NCBI GenBank assembly: GCA_027082825.1
Contig: JALWTO010000045.1
Location: 1-48,963 of the forward strand
DNA from: Acidilobaceae archaeon
Lineage (GTDB): Archaea; Thermoproteota; Thermoprotei_A; Sulfolobales; Acidilobaceae
DNA: 48,963 nucleotides
Direction of reading: 5' to 3'
Made by a program: the position numbers and the translations under genes. This document shows, one piece after another, positions 33,599-42,520 of this stretch. The notes under the pieces are model-generated. The model was not told the origin of the DNA. It worked only from the letters and a program-made list of their open reading frames with translations, and ran no database searches. Position 1 is the stretch's first letter; each line of letters starts with the position of its first letter.

Positions 33599-34504
33599 CT
33601 ATCTACCTCTCTGTTCTTTAAGCTTTCTTATAAGCACTGGCAGGACTTTATAAAGATCTCCAACAACTCCATAGTCTGATTCCTCAAAAATAGGGGCAGA
33701 CTCATCATTATTTATAGCAACTATGGTTTTTGAACCTCTCACACCCATCATATGATGAGGTTGTCCTGAGATGCCAACAGCTATATAAACCTTAGGATTT
33801 ATTATGAGTCCAGAAATTCCTATCCAATTGTCTGTCCAACTATAGTCAGCAGCAAGAGGCCTGGTAACACTCCAAGCTCCACCAAGTATTTCTGCGAGTT
33901 CCTTTACTAGATTCAAATCTTCCTTTTTCTTTATCCCTCTTCCGGCACCAACTACTATTTCTGCTTTTTCAGGCGAGACTCCTTCCATTTTTCTAGGTTC
34001 AAAATCAACTTCTAGTTCAGCTTTAGGAACCTCTAATTCCTTGACTTCGCCAACCTCACCAGCTTCAGCTTCTTTAAATGATCCAGCAGCTATACAGATA
34101 ATAAAAGGCAACTCTATCTCGATGTCAACTTTTGCATTGCCTCCAAATGTTAGTTTGGTTAACATGAACTTCTTTCCAGACTTAGATATTCCTATTACAT
34201 CAGTTATAGGTATAAGACCAAGCTTACCTGCAATAAGGCCAGATAGCATCCTGCCTTTATTAGTACAAGGGAATACGAAGACATTGGGTTTTTCTTCAGA
34301 TAATACTTTCTCTATGACTTTGCTTATGCTTAACGGTTCGAAAACCTTAACCTTAATTACATAAACCTTCTTGTAATATCTAGAAAATTCCTTTGTCTCT
34401 TTTGCAGTTGTAGTTATCAGGACAGCATTGCCAAATAGCTTAGAGGCAGAGGCTAATTGTTTTGCCCATGAAATATCCTCAGCATAAACCATTGCATCAA
34501 CCAT
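33599..34504 (-). CDS. fixB: electron transfer flavoprotein alpha subunit (EtfA/FixB)
   Basis: A 301-residue protein. The FAD-binding C-terminal half contains V-G-A-G-R-G-I-K-K-K-E-D, S-V-T-R-P, Y-I-A-V-G-I-S-G-Q-P-H-H and I-V-A-I-N-N-D-E-S-A-P-I-F, the ETF-alpha signature. It binds the FAD that takes electrons from acyl-CoA dehydrogenase. It is slightly shorter than bacterial FixB (about 310-330). Single-base spacing from fixA indicates tight coupling. Confidence 0.95.
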   Translation of the reverse strand: MVDAMVYAEDISWAKQLASASKLFGNAVLITTTAKETKEFSRYYKKVYVIKVKVFEPLSISKVIEKVLSEEKPNVFVFPCTNKGRMLSGLIAGKLGLIPITDVIGISKSGKKFMLTKLTFGGNAKVDIEIELPFIICIAAGSFKEAEAGEVGEVKELEVPKAELEVDFEPRKMEGVSPEKAEIVVGAGRGIKKKEDLNLVKELAEILGGAWSVTRPLAADYSWTDNWIGISGLIINPKVYIAVGISGQPHHMMGVRGSKTIVAINNDESAPIFEESDYGVVGDLYKVLPVLIRKLKEQRGR

Positions 34505-34505
34505 T

Positions 34506-35273
34506 TTAGATCACCCCTTCTTCTCTAAGCATTTTTAAAAGTCTATCAACAGCTTCCTCTACGTTTTCAGTAGCATCTATCTTAATCCTCTTTCTAGGAA
34601 CTACATATCTTGTTAAGTTCTTTAATGTTAGTTCTTTGGTTTTCACGTCTAAGTTCTCAAGACTAATTTCGTCTATAGGTTTTCTTTTAGATCTAAGTAT
34701 GTCCTTTATTGTTGGTATTCTAGGTTCATTTGCCTCACTAGTAACTGTAATGATGACTGGGGGATTAGTTGCAATTTTATATTGGCCATCTTCAAGTGTT
34801 GAAATAACAATAAACTTCCCATCTTCAAATAATATCTTATCTGAATTAGCTAATAGCTTGTATCCAAGAATAGAGGCCAGCATAGGACCTATAACTGATG
34901 AATGGGTATCGCTTGCTCCCGATCCAACAAAAATGACATCAAAAGGTCCAAGTTTGTTGTTAAGTGAGGCTATAATCTTAGCTATAGTCAAAGAATCAAG
35001 CCTCTCGGGGTTTTCGGTCCTAACAATTACCGACTTATCAACGCCCATAGCATAAGCATCTCTTAATATCCTATAGTGCTCCTTGGAGGATCCTATAGTA
35101 ACTGCCATGATTTCTGCACCTGCTTTCTTCTTTAATCTCACAGCTTCCTCTACAGCACATTTATCAGCCTCACCCATAACCTTAGGACATGAATCGAGAA
35201 TAGGAGTTCCATCTCTCTCAAATTTTATTTGATTCACGTCGTATGTAAGCTTTATTGCCACTAAGGCCTTCAA
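34506..35273 (-). CDS. fixA: electron transfer flavoprotein beta subunit (EtfB/FixA)
   Basis: A 255-residue protein with the ETF-beta nucleotide-binding pattern: E-A-V-R-L-K-K-K-A-G-A-E-I-M-A-V-T-I-G, then L-D-S-L-T-I-A-K-I-I-A-S, then G-S-G-A-S-D-T-H-S-S-V-I-G-P-M-L-A-S-I-L-G and P-P-V-I-I-T-V-T. It carries the AMP/FAD site and forms a dimer with EtfA. In the EtfABCX group this site can bifurcate electrons; whether it does here cannot be told. It is 80 bases downstream of the acyl-CoA dehydrogenase gene. Confidence 0.95.
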   Translation of the reverse strand: MKALVAIKLTYDVNQIKFERDGTPILDSCPKVMGEADKCAVEEAVRLKKKAGAEIMAVTIGSSKEHYRILRDAYAMGVDKSVIVRTENPERLDSLTIAKIIASLNNKLGPFDVIFVGSGASDTHSSVIGPMLASILGYKLLANSDKILFEDGKFIVISTLEDGQYKIATNPPVIITVTSEANEPRIPTIKDILRSKRKPIDEISLENLDVKTKELTLKNLTRYVVPRKRIKIDATENVEEAVDRLLKMLREEGVI

Positions 35274-35353
35274 TTTCTATCCCCCTTTCTAAAAAGAAAA
35301 AGTTTGCTTTATTAAAAACAAAGGTTTAGAAAAAATCGAGATCTAATTTTACC

Positions 35354-36610
35354 TTACTCTTCTTCTTTAACCCATACATTTCTCACAGCTTCACTACCTA
35401 GTACATCTCTGGCAATTATATATCTCATTATATTCTGTGCACCTTCAGCCCCAATTGTATAAGAGAATGTGCCTAACCAACCTCTATAGAGGTTACAATC
35501 CTTGGTATAGGCATAAGCTCCGAACCATTTGAGAACCTCTTCATAGATTCTTGTTGTAGTCTCTGGAGCTTTCAGTTTAGCCATGGCAACAGGTAAGTTA
35601 AGGTCATAAGGTTTAAACTTAGGATCTTTGGTCAGATATGTATTATCAATCATCCAGGCTGCTTTATAGACAAAGTATCTTGCTGCCTCAAGCTCAGTGT
35701 ATAACTCAGCAAACTTGAAACTTATTCCCTCAAAGCTGGCTATAGGTCTTCCTTGAAAGAGTTTTCTAGTCGTTAGCCATTCCTTGGCTCTATCAAGAGC
35801 CCAACGTGCACTGCCAATTGTTGCTGCAGCAACAAGCGTTCTTGCTATGTTAAAGCCTTGAAGTACAAGGTAGAACCCTTTGTTTTCATCCCCAATCCTA
35901 TATTTATCTTCTATCTCAAAGTTCTCAAGCGTAAAGCCCCCAGTAGATATTCCATGTCTTCCAATTTCATCGTATATAGTTGGCTTCCAGCCAGGTTTGA
36001 GTTTTCCATTCCACTTAGGTATAAGTGCAAACGTTGTTATTTTTTTATGGCTCCATACAGCCTTCTCTGTCTTGGCAACTAAGAAGAAGCCTCCGCCTTC
36101 GGGAAGTTCTTGGACTTCTCTAACTCCACTTATGAAGCTTTTCTCTCCGTTAACAATCCATTTATTTCCCATTTTCTTAGCAACAGTCTTTGTACCAGCG
36201 ACATCGCTACCTCCTTGTGGTTCTGTTGATGCTATTCCAAAGAAGGCATCTCCGCTAGCAACCTTAGGAAGTATCTCTAGTTTTGCATCTTCTTGACCGA
36301 AGAGAGCAAGAGCCAAAGGCCAACCATTGTTCAGGAGAGCATAGACAGCTACAGCTACAGAAGGGTCATAGTAAGCTATTTCTTCTACGGCAATAGCAGC
36401 CATGACCATGGTTCCGCCCATTCCGTCATACTCCTCAGGAACTGGTATCGCAAAGAGGCCTTGATCTCCCATTCTCTTTATCAGGTCTAAAGGAATCTTT
36501 CCCTTGTTGTCTATTTCAATCCATCTCGGTTCTATATATCTCTTTGCAAACTCCCTTACACTATCTCTAAACCTAATCTCATCCTCGGAAAACTCATAGT
36601 TTACCATCAA
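35354..36610 (-). CDS. acyl-CoA dehydrogenase
   Basis: A 418-residue flavoenzyme. Motifs include G-I-A-S-T-E-P-Q-G-G-S-D-V-A-G-T (first signature), V-N-G-E-K-S-F-I-S-G-V, F-K-F-A-E-L-Y-T-E-L-E-A-A-R, and A-E-G-A-Q-N-I-M-R-Y-I-I-A-R-D-V-L-G near the C-terminus, where the Glu-Gly pair holds the usual catalytic base. It oxidises an acyl-CoA to the enoyl-CoA, and the adjacent ETF genes show where the electrons go. The chain length is not predictable. It starts at ATG 36610, or slightly inside (M-V-N-Y-E). Tandem repeats precede it. Confidence 0.95.
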   Translation of the reverse strand: MMVNYEFSEDEIRFRDSVREFAKRYIEPRWIEIDNKGKIPLDLIKRMGDQGLFAIPVPEEYDGMGGTMVMAAIAVEEIAYYDPSVAVAVYALLNNGWPLALALFGQEDAKLEILPKVASGDAFFGIASTEPQGGSDVAGTKTVAKKMGNKWIVNGEKSFISGVREVQELPEGGGFFLVAKTEKAVWSHKKITTFALIPKWNGKLKPGWKPTIYDEIGRHGISTGGFTLENFEIEDKYRIGDENKGFYLVLQGFNIARTLVAAATIGSARWALDRAKEWLTTRKLFQGRPIASFEGISFKFAELYTELEAARYFVYKAAWMIDNTYLTKDPKFKPYDLNLPVAMAKLKAPETTTRIYEEVLKWFGAYAYTKDCNLYRGWLGTFSYTIGAEGAQNIMRYIIARDVLGSEAVRNVWVKEEE

Positions 36611-36685
36611 TATTCCCCCAAAGCAAGATGCCGAGAAAATGTTTATATTTTGAAGATAAAAATGTTTTCAAACAAAGCGTTAAGG

Positions 36686-36734
36686 TTTAATTATTAAAAT
36701 TATTTTATACAAAATTTAATTATTAAAATTATTT
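36686..36734. repeat. tandem 20-base AT-rich repeat upstream of acyl-CoA dehydrogenase
   Basis: TTTAATTATTAAAATTATTT occurs at 36686-36705 and again at 36715-36734, identical, with a nine-base spacer. The pair sits 76 or more bases before the dehydrogenase start. It is a plausible regulator binding pair for the acyl-CoA/ETF operon. In AT-rich DNA, low complexity is the alternative. Confidence 0.45.
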
Positions 36735-36740
36735 ATAGAT

Positions 36741-37460
36741 TCAGGACTTCTTCTCTCTGCTTTCGTAGACTATAGAGACATTAAGTTGTGCTAGAGCAGT
36801 TTTTCTTCTTTCGCCTCTTGGGTCAGGAACAGCTCTTCCTCTCACAAGCTTTCTTTTCCTTTCACCTTTTTCATTTGGATGAAAGCCTGGAGGGCCAGAT
36901 AAAAGCATCTTTTTCTTTCCAGCTCCAGGAACTCCAGGATGCATTGGTATTCCTGTAGCATCGCTTCCTCCTCTTATTCTTAGTCTTAATCCTTCATAAC
37001 CTATTAGCATTCCATCAAATACGTCATTTATCTCAAGCCCAGCAAGTCTAACTGCTACATCTTCAGGAACAGCTATCTGCCAGGTTTTTGTTCTGAAAGC
37101 TTCAGCTTCAGCTTCAAGGTTTCCGATAACTTCACCGAGTAGCTCCATATTAATTTCAACTTCGTTCTCACTGAGCTTATTACTAACTTCAACTTTGAAT
37201 GGTATATTTTTTCTCCCTTGCTCACTTCTGAACCTTAAAGTCATAGTTCCGACTTCGTTTAACTTTAGTTTATCATACAGTTCTTTGCTAACTCTGGCTA
37301 TTGGAAGCTTTGTTCTCTCCTTTTCCTTGGTCTTTCTCATATCATCAGTATATTCAATATCATCAACTCCCTTTACCTTAACTTTAACTATCTTATTTCC
37401 AGCTCTGGGATCTGATATCACTATCCTCAGTGGTGGTCTCTCCTCACTCAAGGTCTTCAC
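36741..37460 (-). CDS. rps6e: 30S ribosomal protein S6e, crenarchaeal long form
   Basis: A 239-residue protein. The S6e strand I-V-I-S-D-P-R-A-G opens it and the diagnostic block F-D-G-M-L-I-G-Y-E-G-L-R-L-R-I-R-G-G-S-D-A-T-G-I-P-M is at about 148-173. L-L-S-G-P-P-G-F-H-P-N-E-K-G-E-R-K-R-K follows. Between the first strand and that block lies a ~110-residue insertion, as in Sulfolobus-type S6e, which supports a crenarchaeal host. GTG start. Divergent from aIF5B across a 94-base gap containing CCTATAAATGG, a TATA element for aIF5B. Confidence 0.96.
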   Translation of the reverse strand: MKTLSEERPPLRIVISDPRAGNKIVKVKVKGVDDIEYTDDMRKTKEKERTKLPIARVSKELYDKLKLNEVGTMTLRFRSEQGRKNIPFKVEVSNKLSENEVEINMELLGEVIGNLEAEAEAFRTKTWQIAVPEDVAVRLAGLEINDVFDGMLIGYEGLRLRIRGGSDATGIPMHPGVPGAGKKKMLLSGPPGFHPNEKGERKRKLVRGRAVPDPRGERRKTALAQLNVSIVYESREKKS

Positions 37461-37554
37461 TCCCCAGCTTTCCCGGGGGCCACATAAAACAGCTCGACCC
37501 GAGCCTATAAATGGACTACTGATTCTTAGAACTTATGGAGAAGGGGTGATCTAA

Positions 37555-39405
37555 ATGGGACAAAAGGCCGCAACAGCAGAAAAAAGGCTCAGACAGCCAA
37601 TAGTTGTGGTATTGGGTCATGTAGATCATGGGAAGACCACACTTCTTGACAGAATCAGGAAGACAGCGGTGGCAGCAAATGAAGCCGGAGGAATAACTCA
37701 GCATATTGGAGCTAGCATAGTTCCAGCTGAGGTTATAGAGAAAATTGCTGCTCCATTAAAGAGGACTATACCAATAAAGCTCAGGATACCAGGTCTTCTT
37801 TTTATAGATACTCCAGGTCATGAACTCTTCACTAATTTAAGAAAAAGAGGTGGAAGTGTAGCTGATTTTGCCATATTAGTTGTTGATATAATGGAGGGCT
37901 TTCAACCACAGACCTATGAGGCCCTTGAAATATTAAAAGAGAGAAAAGTTCCCTTCCTAGTTGCTGTGAACAAGATAGACAGAATTCATGGATGGAAGGC
38001 TAATCCTGATGAACCTTATATCTTTACCATAAAGAAACAGAATCCTAGAGTTCTTTCTGAATTAGAAAGAAGGATTTATGATATAATAGGAAAGCTTTAT
38101 GAAGAGAGCATCCCAGCAGAGATTTTCATTCGGATAAAGGATTTTACAAAGGCTGTTGCTGTAGTTCCTATCTCCGCTAGGACTGGAGAAGGGATATCAG
38201 AGCTTCTTGCAGTTCTTGCTGGACTTACACAACAATATCTTAAAAAGAGACTTAGATATGCTGAAGGTCCAGCCAGGGGAGTTATTCTTGAAGTGAAAGA
38301 ACATTTTGGTCTTGGAACCACTTTGGATGCAATAATATATGATGGCATAATAAGGGTCGGGGATAGGATAGTTGTTGGTGGAAAGAATGGTCCTATAGTA
38401 ACCTCTGTAAGGGCTCTTCTAATGCCCAGACCTCTCCAAGAATTAAGGCATAAAGGTACTCAATTTATAAATGTAGATAAAGTTCATGCAGCTGCTGGAG
38501 TTAGAATAGCAGCACCTGATCTTGGGGAAGTCCTTGCTGGTTCACCAATAATAGTTGTTAATAGTGAGAACGAAGTTGAGAAGGTCAAGAAAAGCATTAA
38601 GGCTGAGATAGAAGAAATTATGGTTAGAACAGACAAGATCGGTGTTATAGTTAAGGCAGATACTCTAGGAACACTCGAAGCCTTAGTTACAGCATTAAGA
38701 AGAAGAAATATCCCCGTAAGGATAGCAGATATAGGACCGGTTAGTAAAATTGATGTAATAGAGGCTGGAGCAGTTAAGAAAAGTGATGTTTACCTGGGAG
38801 TAATTCTAGCCTTTAATGTTAAGATTCTTCCTGAGGCTAGAGAAGTTTCGGCATCCTCAGACATTAAGATATTTGAGGGAAATGTAATATACAGGCTTAT
38901 AGAAGAGTACGAGGAATGGGTTAAGAAACAGAAAGAGGCGGAGAGAAGAAAGAAGTTAGATCAGCTCATCAGACCGGGCAAGTTTAGGATACTTCCTGGA
39001 TATGTGTTTAGAAGAAGTGGACCTGCAATTGTAGGTATTGAGGTGATCGGAGGTATAGTAAAGCCGAAATATCCAGTAATAAACGATAAAGGTAGAAGAC
39101 TTGGGACGATAAAAGCGATAAAGGATAGAGACAAAAGTCTTAATGAAGCAAGACCTGGAATGGCCGTGGCTGTATCTATTGAAGGAAGGATCCTCATTGG
39201 CAGGCATGTGAATGAAGGTGATGTCATTTATGTAGATGTTCCTGCAGATCATGCCTTAAAGCTTCTCACAGAATTCAAAGATCTCATAAGCAACGATGAA
39301 ATAGATGTACTAAAAGATATCGTTGAAATAAAAAGGACAAAGGCAGGAGACAAATCATATAATCTTGTGGCATTAAGGTTAAAGAAGATTAAGAAAAAGA
39401 GTTGA
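37555..39405 (+). CDS. infB: translation initiation factor aIF5B (archaeal IF-2)
   Basis: A 616-residue GTPase that drives ribosomal subunit joining. G1 is [14 protein letters not shown], switch II D-T-P-G-H-E and G4 N-K-I-D-R. Then come domain II, the IF2-specific region with V-K-A-D-T-L-G-T-L-E, and domain IV, V-I-E-A-G-A-V-K-K-S-D through P-G-K-F-R-I-L-P-G-Y-V-F-R. It lacks the long N-terminal extension of eukaryotic eIF5B, which is normal for archaea. ATG with GGGGTGATC just upstream. No intein is visible. Confidence 0.97.
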   Translation: MGQKAATAEKRLRQPIVVVLGHVDHGKTTLLDRIRKTAVAANEAGGITQHIGASIVPAEVIEKIAAPLKRTIPIKLRIPGLLFIDTPGHELFTNLRKRGGSVADFAILVVDIMEGFQPQTYEALEILKERKVPFLVAVNKIDRIHGWKANPDEPYIFTIKKQNPRVLSELERRIYDIIGKLYEESIPAEIFIRIKDFTKAVAVVPISARTGEGISELLAVLAGLTQQYLKKRLRYAEGPARGVILEVKEHFGLGTTLDAIIYDGIIRVGDRIVVGGKNGPIVTSVRALLMPRPLQELRHKGTQFINVDKVHAAAGVRIAAPDLGEVLAGSPIIVVNSENEVEKVKKSIKAEIEEIMVRTDKIGVIVKADTLGTLEALVTALRRRNIPVRIADIGPVSKIDVIEAGAVKKSDVYLGVILAFNVKILPEAREVSASSDIKIFEGNVIYRLIEEYEEWVKKQKEAERRKKLDQLIRPGKFRILPGYVFRRSGPAIVGIEVIGGIVKPKYPVINDKGRRLGTIKAIKDRDKSLNEARPGMAVAVSIEGRILIGRHVNEGDVIYVDVPADHALKLLTEFKDLISNDEIDVLKDIVEIKRTKAGDKSYNLVALRLKKIKKKS

Positions 39406-39420
39406 CCTACAAGCTGGTAT

Positions 39421-39849
39421 CTAATAGTCTCCGACTATCTCATTCTCATTAAAAAGAATACGATACTCTCTTTCAAAGCTTTCCTTCGAATCACTTGCAT
39501 GAACAACATTCTCCTGTATTGAAAGAGCGAAGTCTCCTCTTATAGTCCCGGGTTGTGCTTTTCTTCCGTCAGTCAAGCCTATCATGATCCTTGCAACAGA
39601 TATAGCCTCATCACCCTCTATTATCATAGCTACTATTGGCCCACTTGTGACGAAGCTAACTAAATCATTGAAGAAAGGCTTATCCTTATGGACCGAGTAA
39701 AATCTTTCAGCTTGTTCTTTGCCTATCCATAACATTTTCAGGGCTTTTATTTTAAACCCTTTTCTTTCAAATCTAGTTATTATTTCACCAATAAGACCTC
39801 TCTTGACTCCATCAGGTTTTACTACTATTAGTGTCCTCTCTACAGCCAT
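39421..39849 (-). CDS. ndk: nucleoside diphosphate kinase
   Basis: A 142-residue protein, the usual size. [15 protein letters not shown] opens it and the active-site N-V-V-H-A-S-D-S holds the phosphorylated His near residue 115. G-D-F-A-L-S precedes it. It equilibrates nucleoside tri- and diphosphates. Convergent with aIF5B (15-base gap), as these genes often neighbour each other in archaea. Confidence 0.97.
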   Translation of the reverse strand: MAVERTLIVVKPDGVKRGLIGEIITRFERKGFKIKALKMLWIGKEQAERFYSVHKDKPFFNDLVSFVTSGPIVAMIIEGDEAISVARIMIGLTDGRKAQPGTIRGDFALSIQENVVHASDSKESFEREYRILFNENEIVGDY

Positions 39850-40138
39850 ATTACCTCACCAATGATTAAACCTAAAATATAGAGAATTTTAACCGCTATG
39901 TGGCCTTTAGTGCTATTATATTTCTTTAGCTTTATGTTTTCTCGATAAACTAAAAAGGAGAAAGAACAGACTCAAATTCTGCATGCGATATCTGTCATAT
40001 CTAATGATGCCAAGGCATCTTAAATATTATTGCTTCAGGAACAGCAATGAAAAGATTATTTAAAAAAAGCTTGCTCTTAACTCTAGAGCTTAGGGCTAGA
40101 GAATTTTTGATCTAAATTCAAAGAACATTTCTCTTAGC

Positions 40139-40437
40139 TCAAATGTCCAGTATTTCCCTGCATTCATCCAAGCACTTTGCAAGCCTTCTTCCTCTCTCAG
40201 TAAGCCTCAATGTTTTTGTTCTCGTGCCAGAGACCTCCTCGACAACAAGCCCTGCCTTTTCCATTCTGTCCTTGACCCTTACGAAGAACTCTGACCTGCT
40301 AACTCCAGAACTCTCTATTATCTCCTCGAAGCTTGAACACCCTCCTTTCCTTCCACAATCGAGAAGTGTGAGGAGGATCCTTGCTAGATGACCAAAGCGA
40401 AGCTCCTCAAGGGGTCTCTGCCCCCCCCCCCCGACAT
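40139..40437 (-). pseudogene. winged-helix regulator gene with a 12-G tract breaking the 5' frame
   Basis: The minus strand encodes a typical MarR/PadR-like winged helix. It runs R-P-L-E-E-L-R-F-G-H-L-A-R-I-L-L-T-L-L, S-S-F-E-E-I-I-E-S-S-G-V-S-R-S-E-F-F-V-R-V-K, A-G-L-V-V-E-E-V-S-G-T-R-T-K-T-L-R-L-T-E-R-G, with stop at 40139. The frame contains no start of its own. ATG at 40437 (or 40457, behind or inside GGAGGTG) precedes a run of exactly 12 G (minus strand, 40421-40432), which puts both starts out of frame. With 10 or 13 G the 40437 ATG reads through; with 11 or 14 the 40457 ATG does. Phase-variable switching, real decay or a homopolymer sequencing error are the options. Confidence 0.65.
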
Positions 40438-40440
40438 GAT

Positions 40441-41076
40441 TGACAGAACACCTCCATAGATTTATGTTTAGAGTTCGCGGTTAAGATATTTTACCCTACA
40501 TATTTTCCATTTTCATGTGCCATATAGGGGATGTGACGCTTAAAGATAATTACAACTTCTACACAACAACCTGTCTGACAAGATTCTTGAGAAAAAAAAC
40601 AAAACAATAATAATCAGTTATTAAGGATTTGACATAAGAGTAGCCGCCTCTTTATAAAGATGTTTGAAAGTCTTTATGGCTTTATCGAACCTGGGCTCCT
40701 CATGAGCTCTTAAACCTATAGTGGTACTTTCAATGACCTTCTTATTTGAAGCAATACCATGTTTCGTTCTCAAAGAACATGCTTAACTTTCTTTGAAAAA
40801 TACTGCTATTTATAGATCAGTATCACTTCGATTTTGTATATCAGATAACGCTAAAGCTTGATTCTAGGTTTGAGAACCTACTAGTAATCCAATACTTAGT
40901 TTTATAATTAAACTTAAATTTAATGATACTACAGAATATTAAAATATTAGTACTATATCTTTTTTATGAATTGTTTTAATTACTAAGTTTTATTTAAAAC
41001 TACCAAGATTGAGCATTTACAATAAATATTTAAGAAGCTTTAAAACAAACCTAAAGATACCTCATGGGTTGCAAAG
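40441..41076. other. AT-rich gap between winged-helix gene and ACR3-like gene
   Basis: It holds the winged-helix promoter region, one unproven 50-codon frame (40621-40773) and, on the right, the promoter area of the transporter with an A/T-only inverted repeat (AATATT-AA-AATATT near 40933-40950). Nothing else can be supported. Confidence 0.4.
40621..40773 (-). CDS. unassigned 50-residue reading frame
   Basis: TTG opens a frame reading R-T-K-H-G-I-A-S-N-K-K-V-I-E-S-T-T-I-G, then A-H-E-E-P-R-F-D-K-A-I-K-T-F-K-H-L-Y-K-E-A-A-T-L-M, ending TAA TAA. Amino-acid use is protein-like and the second half is an amphipathic helix. No family is recognised. It may be the tail of a lost gene, a genuine small protein, or chance. 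No clear ribosome site. Confidence 0.3.
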   Translation of the reverse strand: MRTKHGIASNKKVIESTTIGLRAHEEPRFDKAIKTFKHLYKEAATLMSNP

Positions 41077-42165
41077 ATGACGGCAAACGAAGAAAGCAAG
41101 CTTGTTAGGCTGAGGGATCACTTGGATGAGTTCCTAGCAGTATATGCTGGTATATCTATAGCTTTAGGATTAATCACTGGCTACTACAAGGCTGGATGGG
41201 TGACTATCCATAGACCATTAGTCAAAGAACTGGAGATGGCTGCGATAATGTTAATGATATTTCCAATGATGATAATGCTCGATATAGCATATTTGGGCAA
41301 GGCTTTCAAAAACTGGAAAGCTCTTACAGTTTCTTTGCTAATGAACTTTGGCTGGGGACCTTTGTGGGCAGTAATTTTGGGAGACCTCTTTCTTCATAAT
41401 CAATTACTTAAGCTAGGACTTTTTATAGCATGGCTTGTTCCATGTTCTTCAATGAGCGTAGGATATGTTGGTTTAATGAAAGGAAACATAGAGCTTGCGA
41501 CAGCCCTTGTTGTAGTTTCATTCCTAGTTGCAGTTCCACTAATACCTCTATACATAAAGCTTTATGGAGCCGCATATCATGTTATTGTGCCAACAATGGT
41601 TTTAATTAAAACTATCATCTTGGTGATAATAGCTCCCCTGATTGTTGGAGTGGCAATGCATGAGGCCTTAGTAAAACGTCTGGGCATGGAGAGGTTTAGG
41701 AGAATAAGCCCTCTATTTCCAACGATAACAATGCTAGGTATGTTCATGATAATTTTTGAGATATTCTTCGGAAGCTCAAAGATGATAATTACTTACATAC
41801 ATTCAGTCCTAGGAGTCTTCTACTCTGCCATGGTATTTGGAACAATATCACTAACCTTTCTAACATTATTCTTGAGAAGTATAAGATTTAAGTATAGAGA
41901 TGCCATGGCAACGTTGTTCCCTAGCATAGGGAAGAATGAGGGAACCGCTATAGCAATAGCTGCAACGGCCTTCTCTCCATTGGTAGCTATAGCTCCTGCA
42001 ACACTTCCAGTGTTTCAGGTAGTCTTCTTACTCACCTACATCAAGCTGAGATCAAGGATCATGAGCTTATACAGAGTGGGATCTGAGAAGGTGATCTTTA
42101 AGATAAAGAAGGTAGCACCAAAACCATTCACTCAAGCTATGCCAAATCATATCAGGCACAGTTAG
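41077..42165 (+). CDS. ACR3-like transporter (BASS superfamily, probable arsenite efflux)
   Basis: A 362-residue protein with about ten helices. L-V-P-C-S-S-M at about 125-131 carries the conserved Cys of the ACR3 substrate path. A second conserved region, I-G-K-N-E-G-T-A-I-A-I-A-A-T-A-F-S-P, corresponds to the family's N/E motif. ATG at 41077, shortly after an AATATTTAAG TATA-like box near 41024-41034. Other members of the bile-acid/Na+ superfamily cannot be excluded. An ArsR gene lies 940 bases downstream beyond the tRNA, not in the same transcript. Confidence 0.72.
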   Translation: MTANEESKLVRLRDHLDEFLAVYAGISIALGLITGYYKAGWVTIHRPLVKELEMAAIMLMIFPMMIMLDIAYLGKAFKNWKALTVSLLMNFGWGPLWAVILGDLFLHNQLLKLGLFIAWLVPCSSMSVGYVGLMKGNIELATALVVVSFLVAVPLIPLYIKLYGAAYHVIVPTMVLIKTIILVIIAPLIVGVAMHEALVKRLGMERFRRISPLFPTITMLGMFMIIFEIFFGSSKMIITYIHSVLGVFYSAMVFGTISLTFLTLFLRSIRFKYRDAMATLFPSIGKNEGTAIAIAATAFSPLVAIAPATLPVFQVVFLLTYIKLRSRIMSLYRVGSEKVIFKIKKVAPKPFTQAMPNHIRHS

Positions 42166-42428
42166 GGTTTTTCTAACAGTTTTCGGTTTGCATGCCTTTT
42201 TTAATTCCTTTCTAAGTTCTTCAACGTTCCTTTTGGCTATATCATTAAACAAAAAACTATTATTAATTCATCCTCATCATTTCATCTTGGTGACTCTTAC
42301 GGAGGCCTACAATGACCTAGGACAGAGAACGGTGAATGGTGTCTCCAGTACCTAGCTGATAGTGCTGGTATCCTGCTCAATGTTCAATCGAGAGGAGACG
42401 TATAGCAAGCGTATAACAGATCAAAGTC

Positions 42429-42481
42429 TAGATAATTGAGAAACTGGAGCCGCCGCCGGGATTTGAACCCGGGACCTCCGC
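42429..42481. repeat. 53-base direct repeat, copy 1 (3' half of tRNA-Thr plus flank)
   Basis: This exact sequence recurs at 43521-43573. It covers the 3' part of the tRNA-Thr gene (part of the anticodon stem, variable loop, T arm, acceptor strand, CCA) and about 16 bases beyond. Together with copy 2 it brackets about 1 kb. Direct repeats of tRNA 3' halves are what archaeal integrases leave, but no integrase gene is between them. Confidence 0.85.
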
Positions 42482-42520
42482 CTTACCAGGGCGGCGCTCT
42501 GCCAGCTGAGCTACGGCGGC
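42445..42520 (-). tRNA. trnT: tRNA-Thr (anticodon GGT)
   Basis: A full cloverleaf is readable on the minus strand. The acceptor GCCGCCG pairs with CGGCGGC, and the D arm is GCTC/GAGC. The anticodon stem is CCGCC/GGCGG around the seven-base loop CTGGTAA (anticodon GGT, Thr codon ACC). The T arm is CCGGG-TTCAAAT-CCCGG. Discriminator U and an encoded CCA end it. No intron. The whole right part of the gene (42482-42520) is unique, while the 3' part is duplicated at 43521. Confidence 0.95.

Noticed and set aside
40080-40110. CTCTAG/CTAGAG hairpin as terminator of the winged-helix gene
   Set aside because: Only six pairs with a long loop and no run of U; not enough to call a terminator.
40143-40391. 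82-codon plus-strand frame
   Set aside because: It is the antisense of the winged-helix coding frame, which reads as a genuine DNA-binding domain.
42067-42252. 61-codon minus-strand frame with a helix-like N-terminal half, overlapping the end of the ACR3-like gene
   Set aside because: Half of it is the antisense of the transporter's last codons. The front helix is suggestive but there is no start signal or family match.
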